Shown: positions 38,170 to 47,655, numbered from the stretch's first letter. The stretch is DNA of 64,000 bases from Bacteroidales bacterium (GCA_021373135.1 JAJFTH010000003.1:1099219-1163218), one strand, 5' to 3'. The notes: generated from the sequence alone by a model not told the origin. Program-made: numbers and translations.

Positions 38170-38355
38170 CATCGCTCCCTTTCGTGCAGCGGCATAGCCT
38201 CCGTCTCCACTAGTCCAGGTTTGTGTCCACTCGACTCCGGCATTTTTTGTTAGTCTCAAGAGCCGTCACAAAAAATATCGCCGGACTCTTCGTGTCCACT
38301 GCACCTGTCCGTCGAAGTCGGCGTCAGCCATGCCGCTGCACGAAAGGGAGCGATG
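38170..38355. repeat. 186-bp palindromic MITE-like element
   Basis: The ends are a perfect 26-bp inverted repeat (38170-38195 and 38330-38355; outer end CATCGCTCCC, inner end GCGGCAT). The 134-bp interior is itself an imperfect palindrome: CTCCGGC and ATTTTTTGT on the left recur as their complements (ACAAAAAAT, GCCGGA) on the right. It is more G/C rich than its surroundings and has no coding potential. No clear target-site duplication is seen. The structure fits a MITE or a REP-type element. A second copy was not found in this window. Confidence 0.7.
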
Positions 38356-38517
38356 CCCATCATCAGAAAGGGAAAAACGATACTCATTACAATTGATTCC
38401 AGCTAATCTTAAAGGATCATACTTTTCAGATTACTCCACAACTTTTCAATTTGATCCGTTTTCTCCATATATTCCTAATATGGAAAGAAGAAACTGGTAT
38501 AAAGTATTGAAATACTT

Positions 38518-39135
38518 TTAGTTAATATACATTGGCTTTGACATCTTTTTCTTAAATATTTTCTTATTGATATAATGGCACAGATAAGCACTTCCGGCAC
38601 CAACAACTGCTCCCATCAGGACATCCGAAGGGTAATGGACGCCCAAATCCATTCGCGAGTAAGCAACAGCGGATGCCCAGGTATAAGAAGGTACAATGAC
38701 ATACCATTTGGGGTATTCAAGACTGAGTGAAGTTGCCAGAGAAAAAGCACCGGAAGTATGATTTGAAGGAAAAGAATAACTTCCTTCAGTGGTCAGTTCT
38801 TCTAAATCAGGATAAGTTATATAAGGTCTTGTGCGTTTCACCGTTTTCTTTATGATTGTATTCACTATCGTCGAAGAGACAACGGAAACACCTAATTCCA
38901 CAGCATTTCGTACCAAGGTTGAATCTCCCTTAATCAGACCGACTCCAAACATCCCTACCGGCATTCCGACAACAAGGGGCACAACCGAGTTGCTAATGGC
39001 TTTAAATGTACCGTCAAGTGATTGGTTTCGGTTTAGATTTATTTCGCGAAGAACTTTTATATCAATGTTCTGGCAATAAGAAATATTGCTGAACAAGATA
39101 AGGGCAGCAAACAAAAATAGGAACTTCCGTAACAT
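38518..39135 (-). CDS. PAP2 family phosphatase, exported
   Basis: A 205-residue acid phosphatase-type protein with a signal peptide (about residues 1-21). The three PAP2 motifs are intact: KRTRPY, SFPSNHTSG with the catalytic-site His, and SRMDLGVHYPSDV. A hydrophobic C-terminal half is usual for lipid phosphatases. A lipid phosphate or pyrophosphate substrate in the envelope is likely. The ATG at 39135 lies only 15 bp from the 3' end of a group II intron, which separates the gene from a promoter-like box at 41410-41417. Confidence 0.88.
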   Translation of the reverse strand: MLRKFLFLFAALILFSNISYCQNIDIKVLREINLNRNQSLDGTFKAISNSVVPLVVGMPVGMFGVGLIKGDSTLVRNAVELGVSVVSSTIVNTIIKKTVKRTRPYITYPDLEELTTEGSYSFPSNHTSGAFSLATSLSLEYPKWYVIVPSYTWASAVAYSRMDLGVHYPSDVLMGAVVGAGSAYLCHYINKKIFKKKMSKPMYIN

Positions 39136-39186
39136 ACTATAAATTGTTATGTAGGTCAGCGGCGTTACCGCCGCCTTCCCCATTAA

Positions 39187-39220
39187 GAACTGTACGTGCG
39201 ACTTTCACCGCATACAGCTC
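39187..39220 (-). ncRNA. group II intron domain V
   Basis: A 34-nt hairpin beginning GAGCTGTATGCGGT, with a GAAA tetraloop and ending CGCACGTACAGTTC on the minus strand. It contains the AGC catalytic triad and a two-nucleotide bulge, the standard ribozyme core. Domain VI follows, with a GGCGGCG/CGCCGC stem. Confidence 0.92.
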
Positions 39221-39299
39221 CGATAATTCTAAATTTAATTCTCATAAAATCAAATCGGCTCGATCGCATTATTCATGCGCCATCCGATAAAGTATCCGC

Positions 39300-40790
39300 C
39301 TAAGCGGAGCGAACTCGTAGGCGTTTTGTATTTCGCCTTTCAAAGTAGGTATCCCAGGTCGTGTCAAACGGATTGGCATCATTCTTTACCTTGATGTACC
39401 GTTCAATAGGGATGTCTGCCAGTTTCATCAGTGCAAAGGTACGCTTTTTATCACAAGCCTCACACTTGATCCCGAACGTCCAATTCCTTGAACCTGTCTT
39501 GATAAAGTATTTGTCCTTTATCCATTTCCTCGACTTGTTGGTATGCCTTCTATATGACCATCTCTTTAACTGTAACGTCAGGATGTGGTCTGCTTTGCTG
39601 AACACTTGCTTTGACACTACGTGCTTGTAGTAATTTCCCCATCCTCGCAGTACGGGGTTGAGTCTTTCTATCAAAGCCTGCTGGGACACCGACTTGTGAC
39701 CAAATACAATGTCGTGCAGCTTTTCAGTGAAGCGTTTCTGACTTTTCTTAGAGGGCTTTATCAATAACGTACCGTTGTACTTCCGGACGTTGAAGCCTAA
39801 AAAGTCAAAACCATCTCTCACATGTGTTATCTTCATCTTTTCTTCTGACAATGTCAATCTCCTTTTTGCAAGGAATTCAGTCAGCAACACTTTGATATCT
39901 TCCAGTGTTTCCCGTTGATCCGCTGTGACACAGAAGTCATCGGCGTAACGTACCAGGTGCACTTTGGGATAGTATAGCTTCCCGTCTTTATACCTTGCGG
40001 CATAGTTCTCTTCCAGCAGTTTCTCCATCCCGTCAAGAGTTGCATTGGCAAGGGTTGGAGAGATGATACCGCCTTGCGGGGTGCCCTCCACGGTGGGAGT
40101 AAGCAGCTTGTTGAATACCACTCCACATTTGAGCCACTTGCCCAGCACGGTCTTGTCAGTTCGTACGTTACTGAGAAGCCAGTCATGGCTGATGTGGTCG
40201 AAGCATCCTTTGATGTCCCCCTCCAGTATCCACCCGGGGGAACAATCTCTGCTTAGCCATCTGTGTAAGGCATCTATCGCATCGGCAGTACGGCGGTATT
40301 TACGGAATCCGTAAGAATTGCCGTCCGCCACTGTTTCCGTCACAGGCTCCAATGCCATCAAGTAGAGAGCTTGCATGGCTCTGTCTTTCATGGTTGGTAT
40401 GCCTAACGGCCGTTTCTTCCCGTTGCTCTTGGCTATATACACTCTTTTCAGGGGACGGGGATGGTAACCTCGTCGTTTCAAAGAACGAATTGCGTCCAGC
40501 TTGTCTGTAGGGGTAGTCCATTTTACGTTGTCTACCCCCGATGTTCGTTTTCCCTTATTGGATGTCACCCGTTTTACGGCCAACGCTTTGGCCTGAAAGG
40601 AGGTGACAAGGAGATGTTGCAAGGCTTTCACCTTGTTGTATCTCTTTTCTTTCTGAGCCTTTGCTATGCGGACTTGTAGCTTTCGTACTTTACGCTCACT
40701 TTTGTTCCAGTCTATGCTGTTCCAACCGTTCCCGTTTTTTGCTGAAGATGCACACTTCGTTTTCACTCCGTCCATTTGCCGTTTCTTCAT
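39300..40790 (-). CDS. ltrA: group II intron reverse transcriptase/maturase
   Basis: A 496-residue intron-encoded protein. An N-terminal RVT_N-type region (about residues 25-85) precedes the fingers and palm. The palm carries RPLGIPTMKDRAMQ, the GTPQGGIISP block and the catalytic YADDF. The maturase (X) domain follows, with LRGWGNYYKHVVSK. The C-terminus has CEACDKKR but no complete HNH endonuclease, so retrohoming probably relies on other priming. The protein should promote splicing and mobility of its host intron. Confidence 0.95.
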   Translation of the reverse strand: MKKRQMDGVKTKCASSAKNGNGWNSIDWNKSERKVRKLQVRIAKAQKEKRYNKVKALQHLLVTSFQAKALAVKRVTSNKGKRTSGVDNVKWTTPTDKLDAIRSLKRRGYHPRPLKRVYIAKSNGKKRPLGIPTMKDRAMQALYLMALEPVTETVADGNSYGFRKYRRTADAIDALHRWLSRDCSPGWILEGDIKGCFDHISHDWLLSNVRTDKTVLGKWLKCGVVFNKLLTPTVEGTPQGGIISPTLANATLDGMEKLLEENYAARYKDGKLYYPKVHLVRYADDFCVTADQRETLEDIKVLLTEFLAKRRLTLSEEKMKITHVRDGFDFLGFNVRKYNGTLLIKPSKKSQKRFTEKLHDIVFGHKSVSQQALIERLNPVLRGWGNYYKHVVSKQVFSKADHILTLQLKRWSYRRHTNKSRKWIKDKYFIKTGSRNWTFGIKCEACDKKRTFALMKLADIPIERYIKVKNDANPFDTTWDTYFERRNTKRLRVRSA

Positions 40791-41409
40791 TCTGAAAAAG
40801 TTCTACCTTCCTTTAGCAAAGAATTACCCTGTGGAAGTCTGCCCGTTTTCACGTGAGGTGACCTTTGGAACCTCTATCTTCCTCATTACAAAGAAGCATT
40901 CGCTTTCTCCACAATCCTTTACCTGCATCTCATTCTGCATCCCTTACGGTTTGCTTACCTGTTTCCCCTCAAAAAAAAGGAGAACAGGAGATATACAGGC
41001 TTACCAAGTTTCGTACAAGCAACTCACGACCGACTTAGAACCCGTCCATCCACCGGCAGAACTGCATCCGTGTAACCCAAAAAAACAGTGGGTTATCCTG
41101 TCTGCTTACCTTTTTTTGGTCAAGGCTTGTCAATATCCATAAGCCTTTTCTTTGTTACGATGGTGCAACGGTTCACATCTGTTGTCCATATCGGTCAGCC
41201 TTGCCATCCGAACCGCAGGATATTGGCGGTTGTTGAAGTTGCCTCGCGGCTCATTCTTCCTTTTATCAGCGGACGTCGTCGTCCGAAGGGCTCCGCACCA
41301 GACCGTTACCAGTCACGCACGCCTCCGTAGGCTACTATTGACGGAACAATAGGTTCGATTGTTTTATCGAACATTTACTTGTACGACTTACTTGTCGCAC
41401 GTTTTTTAG

Positions 41410-41417
41410 CAAAGATA
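41410..41417 (-). promoter_or_regulatory. -7 box cut off from the PAP2 gene by the intron
   Basis: TATCTTTG on the minus strand lies 9 bp before the 5' end of the intron. If the intron is removed, it would lie 24 bp before the PAP2 ATG, a normal distance in this genome. It probably is the original PAP2 promoter. No -33 partner is evident. Confidence 0.5.
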
Positions 41418-41529
41418 ATTTTTTTTGGAAGAGATTGACCTATATTCGTTTTTCATCATTCACATATTCGGTAATTCCCGCAAAAGAGATTTTTTTCCGC
41501 CGCATTTGACGATGCCTTTTTTTGCAGAA

Positions 41530-44500
41530 TCAGATGGCATTTTCAATCATGAAGTGCAACCTGTTCATGATGTTGGCCTCGCTCATACCGCTGTCAAAGT
41601 CGAGAAACAACAAGTTCAGGTTCGGGTAAATTTCCCGGACTCGTTTTTCGATTCCCTTGGAAATGACTTGGTTGGCAATGCAGCCGAAAGGTTGCAGGCT
41701 CACCACTCGGTTGATGCCGTTTTCGGCAAAGTGGGCGTAGTCACCCGGAATACCCCAGCCTTCTCCGAACTGAGCGTTCAGATTGATGATTTTTGAAGCG
41801 GAATCCGCCATCTTTTCAGGTGTTACAAAAGGTCTGAAATACGGGAAACTCTTCACACGGTCTTCTATCAGATGTACCACCCTATAGATATAGTGCTCTG
41901 CAAAGTCGTAAATGGGTTTTGGAACGCGACGTCTGTCAACATTTCCGGACTCACGGACGGTCTGGTTCACAAAAGTGGAGGTAAAGAAATCGGTGATGGG
42001 TGGTAGGACGGTTTCCACGCCTTGATTTACCAACCAGTTGACCACATTTTTGTGCCCGAAACGGTTGTACTTGACATAGATTTCTCCGACAATACCGATT
42101 TGCGGTATATTCTTGATTTCCACAGCTTCTGTGAAACGTTTGCAAGCTATGGATGCCAAATCCAAAAAACGTTTTGCGTCATTGGCCTCCGCCGCTTTTA
42201 TGCCCAATTGAAGCATCTTATCCTTGATGCGTTTGGCTTCACCTTTCACTTTTTCTCTGGGTGCAGTCGAGTAATACATTTGGGAGAGAAAGTCCGTATA
42301 AATGAGCGCATATATGACAACTTTATAAATTTTCTTCCAGTTAATTTTAAAACCCGGTTGTTCATTGACACCGCCGCCCATGGCTATCGTAATCACTGGA
42401 ATCTTTTCCAGACCGGCTGTCGTAAGGGCTTTTTTCAGCAACGCTGCGTAGTTGGTTGCGCGACACTGACCTCCGGTCTGCGAGATGGCCAAAGCAATTT
42501 TGTCCGGATCGTATTTTCCGCTATCGAGTGCTTTCATGAAGTCTCCGACAATCAAGGTGGCAGGATAGCATATTTCGTTGTTGGAATATTTCAGGCCATA
42601 TTCTACCGATTGCCGGTCACTGGGGGCAAGGTTGATGGCGTCGTATCCGCACAACTTGAAGACCGCCGGCAACAATGGGGAATAAAAGTCGCCAAACCAG
42701 GGCATCAGGATGGTTCGCTTCCGGTCTTCGGTGGTGAATGGTTTGGTTTGAATGGCTTTGGTGTCGATCACTTTTTCCACAACAGATTTGTAACGCAGGC
42801 TTTCAATCAAGGAACGGATACGCAGACGCATGGAACCGATGTTGTTGATGTCGTCGATTTTCAGGAAAGTGGCATTCTTGCCTCCGCGACGAAGAATGTC
42901 CGACACTTCATCAATGATAAAAGAGTCAGGACCGCAACCGAAGGAGGTCAGTTCGATGTAATGGATGTTTTCATCGGCGTTTGCCGCCCAGTTCGCTGCT
43001 TTAAGGATACGGTTGGTATAAGCCCATTGCATGATGCTTTGTATCTTGTCTGAGTTGTTCTCGTCACAACGTATCACATCTTCCGTGATAACATCTGTAC
43101 CGAAATCAGCAATGACCTGTGCAAGCTTATGTTGTATCAACGGATCGGAATGGTAGGGACGCCCTGCCAGTAGAACGACCAAACGCTTGTGCTCTTTGGC
43201 GTTTTTCAGTACTTCCTTGCAACGTATGGTAAGCCTTTCCTGATAGGTTTTTTGCTCTTCAATGGCTTTTTGGTATGCTTTTTCTATGTCTTTTTTTTCT
43301 ATACTACCCGGTAGTGACAGAATGTATTCCACACATGCTTTTTTCTTGAGCTTTTCATTCTTAAAGGTGAAAGTCGGCGCATCAAGTGGAATGCCGTGTT
43401 TCCCGGCCGGATCGATGGCACTGCGAATCACTTCCGAATATCCGGTAACGATGGGACAGTTATAACTGTTGGGGGTATTCTTGTCTTCCTTACTCTCGTA
43501 AACCACAAAAGGCAGGAAAATGCGATCCACCTTTTTTTCAATCAGGTTTAAAATATGTCCGTTGGTGATTTTAGCAGGGAAACAGATGTTGTCAGCCATG
43601 ACCGTCTTGATGCCGGTCTCGTACAGTTTCATGGTCGATTTGTCGGAAAGCTGTACATTGAAACCGCAGCCGGTAAACAAGGTGTGCCAAAATGGGTAGT
43701 CTTCGTATATACCCAGTGCACGGGGAATTCCGATGGTGATGGCCCCTTCTTTTTGGGGAGCCTTCCTGTCCATCAACAGTCTGTATTTTTCTGTGTAGAG
43801 GTTGACCCCGGAATCATTTTGGCTGCCCAGGTTACTGACCATCTTTTCGCACTTGTTGCCTGCAAAATATTTGTTGCCGTTGTCAAAGGTAAAACAGGTG
43901 ACGGCGCATTGGTTTTCACAGCCTTTGCACTGCGTCTTATTGCCTGTATATTTTTCAACCTTGACAAATTCACTGAGTGGAACGGATTTCTGACGTTTTT
44001 TTTTCTGTGCAAAGAGTGCTGCTCCGTAAGCACCCATCAATTCCGGTAAATCGGTGACAATCACGGACTTTCCCGTCTCGATTTCGAAAGCACGGATCAG
44101 GGCCTGATTTCTGAATGTTCCGCCTTGAACCATAATAAAGTCGCCCATCTCGGAAAAATCCTTGATCTTCAACACCTTGTTCAGGCAATTCTTGATGACG
44201 GAGTAGCCCAATCCTGCCGATATGTCTGCCACCGAGGCTCCTTCACGCAGGAATTGCTTGACTTTTGAGTTCATAAAAACGGTGCAGCGGGTCCCCAGAT
44301 CGCAGGGATATTTGGAGCTGCCTGCCACTTTGGAAAAGTCGGCCACTTTGTAACCCAGGCTTTGTGCAAAGGTTTCAATGAACGATCCGCAACCCGAAGA
44401 ACAGGCTTCGTTGATTTCGAGGCGTTTGATAGTGCCGCCTTCGATAAAGGCGGCTTTCATGTCCTGGCCTCCGATATCGAGGATAAAGGAAACCCTCGGC

Positions 44501-45756
44501 TCAAAATGGCAGGCTGCGGTATAGTGTGCGATGGTTTCAACCACCCCGTTTTCCATGTTGAATGCTTTTTTCAGCAAGTCTTCCCCATAACCGGTGACAC
44601 AGCTTCCTGCCACTTTCAAGTTCTTTCCTGCCTCTATCGCTTTTTGATTGAATTCAGCCAGTCCTTTGTCTACGGTTTCGAGGGAAAGTCCTTTGTTCTT
44701 TTCGTAAAAGTGATAAAAGAGGCGGCCTTCGGTGTCCACTGCTACGATCTTGGTGGTGGTCGATCCGCTGTCTATGCCGATGTAACATTCGTCTGAGGAT
44801 AGTTCTTCGAAGGTGGTTTGTTTGAGATGGTAATTGCTTTTTGATTCGTTAAAGGCATTGAATTCAGCATCATTGGCAAACAAGGCTTTCAATCTTTTAC
44901 TGGTATCAGGCGTTTGGTGGTTTGCTTCCTCGAAAATCCGGATGTATTCGGCCAGCGTTTTTGTTTCCGTCAGTTTGGATGCGTTGATGGCTGCACCCCA
45001 GGCAGGTATGATTTCCGAATTTTCCGATACGACAATATCGCTGTCACCGGCTTTTAACTCTTCCTGAAAGGCTTTTCTGAGGGCGGGTATGAAATGGAAA
45101 GGCCCCCCGCAAAGGAAAATTTTCGGTAAAATATCGTAACCTCGCGAGAGGGAGGTGAGTACCTGCATACTGACTGCATGAAAAACAGAAGCGGCGATGT
45201 CTTCTTTATTGACGTTGCGACTCAACAGGTTCTGAACATCTGTTTTGGAAAAGACCCCGCAACGTGATGCGATGGGGTAGATGGTGGTGGCGTTTTCCGC
45301 CAAAGCACCGAGTTCATTGACATCAACGTTCAGAATGTTTGCCATCTGGTCTATGAAGGAACCTGTCCCTCCGGCGCAATTGCCGTTCATTCGGATATCA
45401 GGGGTCTTTTTTTTGCAAAAAAAGATCATTTTGGCATCCTCTCCACCGATATCGACCAGGGTCTTTATTTCCGGATGTTCACTGGCAATGTACCCGCAAG
45501 AAGAAACGACTTCCTGGATGAACGGCAGCTTGCATCGTTCTGCTATTCCCATTCCGGCGGATCCGGTGAGGGTCAGCCGGACTTTCGTGTCTCCGATTTT
45601 TTCCTGAATGAAGGTGAATATTTCGGCCAGGACACAGGAAATGTTTGCGTGGTGTCTGCGATAATCCTTGAAAAGGAGTTTACCCTCCGAATCTAAAGCG
45701 GCAACTTTTACAGTGGTGGATCCGGCGTCTAAACCTATATTGATGATTGAATTCAT
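41530..45756 (-). CDS. giant acyl-CoA dehydratase activase-like protein (BadF/HgdC fused to HgdB-like)
   Basis: A 1408-residue protein related to activators of 2-hydroxyacyl-CoA dehydratases. Two ASKHA ATPase domains each begin with a phosphate loop (DAGSTTVK at residue 10, DSGSTTTK at 329). Each has iron-sulfur-type cysteines (Cys127 and Cys166; Cys452/Cys456 and Cys491). A Cys-rich linker (Cys610, 613, 617, 621, 636) follows, then a DUF2229 region and an HgdB-like C-terminal half. The family is widespread in anaerobes, but its substrate is not known to me. It lies 19 bp after a TetR gene, which probably regulates it. An ATP-driven low-potential electron transfer role is inferred. Confidence 0.88.
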   Translation of the reverse strand: MNSIINIGLDAGSTTVKVAALDSEGKLLFKDYRRHHANISCVLAEIFTFIQEKIGDTKVRLTLTGSAGMGIAERCKLPFIQEVVSSCGYIASEHPEIKTLVDIGGEDAKMIFFCKKKTPDIRMNGNCAGGTGSFIDQMANILNVDVNELGALAENATTIYPIASRCGVFSKTDVQNLLSRNVNKEDIAASVFHAVSMQVLTSLSRGYDILPKIFLCGGPFHFIPALRKAFQEELKAGDSDIVVSENSEIIPAWGAAINASKLTETKTLAEYIRIFEEANHQTPDTSKRLKALFANDAEFNAFNESKSNYHLKQTTFEELSSDECYIGIDSGSTTTKIVAVDTEGRLFYHFYEKNKGLSLETVDKGLAEFNQKAIEAGKNLKVAGSCVTGYGEDLLKKAFNMENGVVETIAHYTAACHFEPRVSFILDIGGQDMKAAFIEGGTIKRLEINEACSSGCGSFIETFAQSLGYKVADFSKVAGSSKYPCDLGTRCTVFMNSKVKQFLREGASVADISAGLGYSVIKNCLNKVLKIKDFSEMGDFIMVQGGTFRNQALIRAFEIETGKSVIVTDLPELMGAYGAALFAQKKKRQKSVPLSEFVKVEKYTGNKTQCKGCENQCAVTCFTFDNGNKYFAGNKCEKMVSNLGSQNDSGVNLYTEKYRLLMDRKAPQKEGAITIGIPRALGIYEDYPFWHTLFTGCGFNVQLSDKSTMKLYETGIKTVMADNICFPAKITNGHILNLIEKKVDRIFLPFVVYESKEDKNTPNSYNCPIVTGYSEVIRSAIDPAGKHGIPLDAPTFTFKNEKLKKKACVEYILSLPGSIEKKDIEKAYQKAIEEQKTYQERLTIRCKEVLKNAKEHKRLVVLLAGRPYHSDPLIQHKLAQVIADFGTDVITEDVIRCDENNSDKIQSIMQWAYTNRILKAANWAANADENIHYIELTSFGCGPDSFIIDEVSDILRRGGKNATFLKIDDINNIGSMRLRIRSLIESLRYKSVVEKVIDTKAIQTKPFTTEDRKRTILMPWFGDFYSPLLPAVFKLCGYDAINLAPSDRQSVEYGLKYSNNEICYPATLIVGDFMKALDSGKYDPDKIALAISQTGGQCRATNYAALLKKALTTAGLEKIPVITIAMGGGVNEQPGFKINWKKIYKVVIYALIYTDFLSQMYYSTAPREKVKGEAKRIKDKMLQLGIKAAEANDAKRFLDLASIACKRFTEAVEIKNIPQIGIVGEIYVKYNRFGHKNVVNWLVNQGVETVLPPITDFFTSTFVNQTVRESGNVDRRRVPKPIYDFAEHYIYRVVHLIEDRVKSFPYFRPFVTPEKMADSASKIINLNAQFGEGWGIPGDYAHFAENGINRVVSLQPFGCIANQVISKGIEKRVREIYPNLNLLFLDFDSGMSEANIMNRLHFMIENAI

Positions 45757-45775
45757 ATTTGTTGCTGGAAGATTT

Positions 45776-46405
45776 TTATGGTTGATCAGGCTTTAAAAAA
45801 TCCGAAAATAACCTTTTGGCATTTTCTTTTTGTGCATCAAAAAAAGTCTTTTTATTTTTTTCATTTCTATCAAAGAATTCGTTGACCAAGGGGTTCAGCA
45901 GATACGGAGTAAAAACCATGCTGAAAAAGATAGCGATGATCTGTTCAATGGGTATGGTCCTAATGGTGCCGACTTCCATTTCTTTTTTTAATGTTTCGGT
46001 CATCATTGACAGGTAAGATTGTATTCTCGGGCTGTTTCTGATAAAGTCATGGATGGTTACAGGATTTCTTTGAACTTCAACGATCACAAAACGGGGTATA
46101 AAATCGTTTTGGCGCAATTGAACATCATAAATATCCACAATGATTTTCGCTTTTTCCACAAAAGATATGTTTGTGGAAATCAAACCTTCAATGGCAGGAA
46201 TGATACCGTCGAGCAGCTGATCGATCAGAACGGAAAATAAGTTTTTCTTGGTCCTGAAATAGTAATTGAGTGCAGTCCGGCTAATGCCGGCCCTGTTTGC
46301 GATGTCCTGCATTTTTGCTTTTTCCAGACCGTTTTCCAAGAAAACCTGCTTGGCTGCATCTATAATTTTTTGTTCGGTATTTTGGGAATTGTTTTCTATA
46401 TTCAT
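45776..46405 (-). CDS. TetR/AcrR family regulator
   Basis: A 209-residue repressor-type regulator. The N-terminal helix-turn-helix is MQDIANRAGISRTALNYYFRTK, and the C-terminal ligand domain is unclassified. A pair of overlapping inverted repeats sits just upstream of its ATG, so it probably represses its own operon. The giant activase gene follows 19 bp after its stop. The inducer is unknown; an acyl-CoA-related signal would suit the neighbour. Confidence 0.9.
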   Translation of the reverse strand: MNIENNSQNTEQKIIDAAKQVFLENGLEKAKMQDIANRAGISRTALNYYFRTKKNLFSVLIDQLLDGIIPAIEGLISTNISFVEKAKIIVDIYDVQLRQNDFIPRFVIVEVQRNPVTIHDFIRNSPRIQSYLSMMTETLKKEMEVGTIRTIPIEQIIAIFFSMVFTPYLLNPLVNEFFDRNEKNKKTFFDAQKENAKRLFSDFLKPDQP

Positions 46406-46420
46406 ATATTTATATATTTC

Positions 46421-46448
46421 CTGACACGCATGTCAGACAGGTGTGACA
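46421..46448. promoter_or_regulatory. likely TetR operator
   Basis: Two overlapping inverted repeats: CTGACA-CGCA-TGTCAG (46421-46436) and TGTCA-N8-TGACA (46431-46448). They lie 16-43 bp before the TetR ATG, as expected for autoregulation. Confidence 0.55.
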
Positions 46449-46671
46449 AAGATAATAAAATCCAATTGTTTCAACGATTTTAGAGGAATTTTTAATAAAA
46501 TGACAAGATGTTTGGAATTTGTAGGATTTGACGACTTCGCTACATCATCTTCATGATCTTATACCATAAGGTCAAAGGTTCTGTGTGGCAAAAATTTGTC
46601 AGATAATCCTGCTTTTAGGGATACGTCCTAATGAAATAAGACAAAAAGTATACGGATGTATACAATCAATA

Positions 46672-47502
46672 TTAATTGATCAATAATTTCTCTGTGTTTG
46701 TTCCGGATTTTACGATATACATTCCTGGCGAAAGTAAAATTATTATTTCATCGCCGGATCTTATTAATTCATTGCAAACCAATATACCCGAAATATTGTA
46801 AATGCGAATGCTATCTTCTGACAGAGAGGTATTCATATGCACTTTCCCGTCTGATGACCATATATGGGTATTTGATGCTTTTTTGTCTTTAATGTCTGAA
46901 ACATATGGATAAGTAACACTATCTTTATCCAACATTGTCCAATTTTTGTCTTTTGAGATTGTAAAATGTACTGTAGTGACCTCGTTTTTTTCAATAGTAG
47001 ATTTGCCATCAAAAAGGTATATACAACCTGAAGTATTTATTTTACGATCAGGAAGGGAATTAATCAATCCAGTCATTGCCTCTCCTGTTATATAGTTATC
47101 ATAACAATACAATTTCTCCAGTTCCACATTTTGAGTGACGTCAAGCGAAGTGAGCTGATTTCTTTCACAATGCAACTGTTTTAAGGCCGTATTTTTTGAG
47201 ACATCTATCGAAATAAGTCTATTGTTACTACATTGAAGATCCATCGTTTTGCCATGAATTGTTACAGTATCGGATGTTAGAACGTATTTTACAAAGTTGT
47301 CGAAAACAGTTATTGCTTCTCCAGTATCTTTGACGTCATTATTATTCAAATCAATCCACATATCATTCTGATTTTCAGGAGCTGCCACAATTTTTAAAGT
47401 AACACTGTCTGTTGAATCTTCAACAGCATGGACAGAATGCAATAAACTGTTAAGTGTTACGAAAAACACAGTTACTGTAATGAATAAAGTTTCTCTTTTC
47501 AT
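46672..47502 (-). CDS. T9SS-sorted protein with leucine-rich repeats
   Basis: A 276-residue exported protein. A signal peptide (about residues 1-26) is followed by three LRR-like units of about 21 residues (LQCSNNRLISIDVSKN, LHCERNQLTSLDVTQN, LYCYDNYITG). A C-terminal type A T9SS sorting domain ends the protein (IRIYNISGILVC, then GMYIVKSGTNTEKLLI). It should be secreted across the outer membrane and attached to the surface. The array is short, and the binding partner is unknown. Confidence 0.85.
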   Translation of the reverse strand: MKRETLFITVTVFFVTLNSLLHSVHAVEDSTDSVTLKIVAAPENQNDMWIDLNNNDVKDTGEAITVFDNFVKYVLTSDTVTIHGKTMDLQCSNNRLISIDVSKNTALKQLHCERNQLTSLDVTQNVELEKLYCYDNYITGEAMTGLINSLPDRKINTSGCIYLFDGKSTIEKNEVTTVHFTISKDKNWTMLDKDSVTYPYVSDIKDKKASNTHIWSSDGKVHMNTSLSEDSIRIYNISGILVCNELIRSGDEIIILLSPGMYIVKSGTNTEKLLIN

Positions 47503-47655
47503 CTCATTATTTTATATTTTAACATTTAGGTATTCGATGTAACTCGCCAAATAATTGTTTACTTGTGTGAGCGATAGATCATGGGCTCGTTTCATACGTC
47601 TTTCAGATTACATTTTTTACGACATGTTTTTAGATACTCACTATTGAAAATCTTG

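Larger units (their letters stand above)
39151..41400 (-). mobile_element. group II intron, complete
   Basis: A 2.25-kb intron read on the minus strand. The 5' end is GTGCGAC at 41400-41394, matching the GUGYG consensus. Domain V is at 39187-39220, and the 3' end falls near CCTAC at 39151 (39149 is an alternative). The reverse transcriptase gene sits between domain I and domain V. A hairpin at 41074-41094 presents an 11-nt loop with GTTTTTTT (EBS1), which can pair over 7 bp with AAAAAAC (IBS1) directly upstream of the 5' splice site (41407-41401). A CAAAG at about 41154-41150 could be EBS2 for CTTTG in the exon. No defect is visible. Confidence 0.9.

Noticed and set aside
40844..40858. A TCACGTGA core resembling a parS half
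   Set aside because: It lies in the intron, far from parAB, and the flanks are not palindromic as in known parS sites.
40666..41352. Open frames on the plus strand in the intron's 5' part
   Set aside because: This is the structured domain I region of the group II intron on the other strand; the frames have no homology features.
42022..43053. A 343-residue plus-strand frame inside the activase gene
   Set aside because: It is antisense to a conserved coding region and has no domain features.
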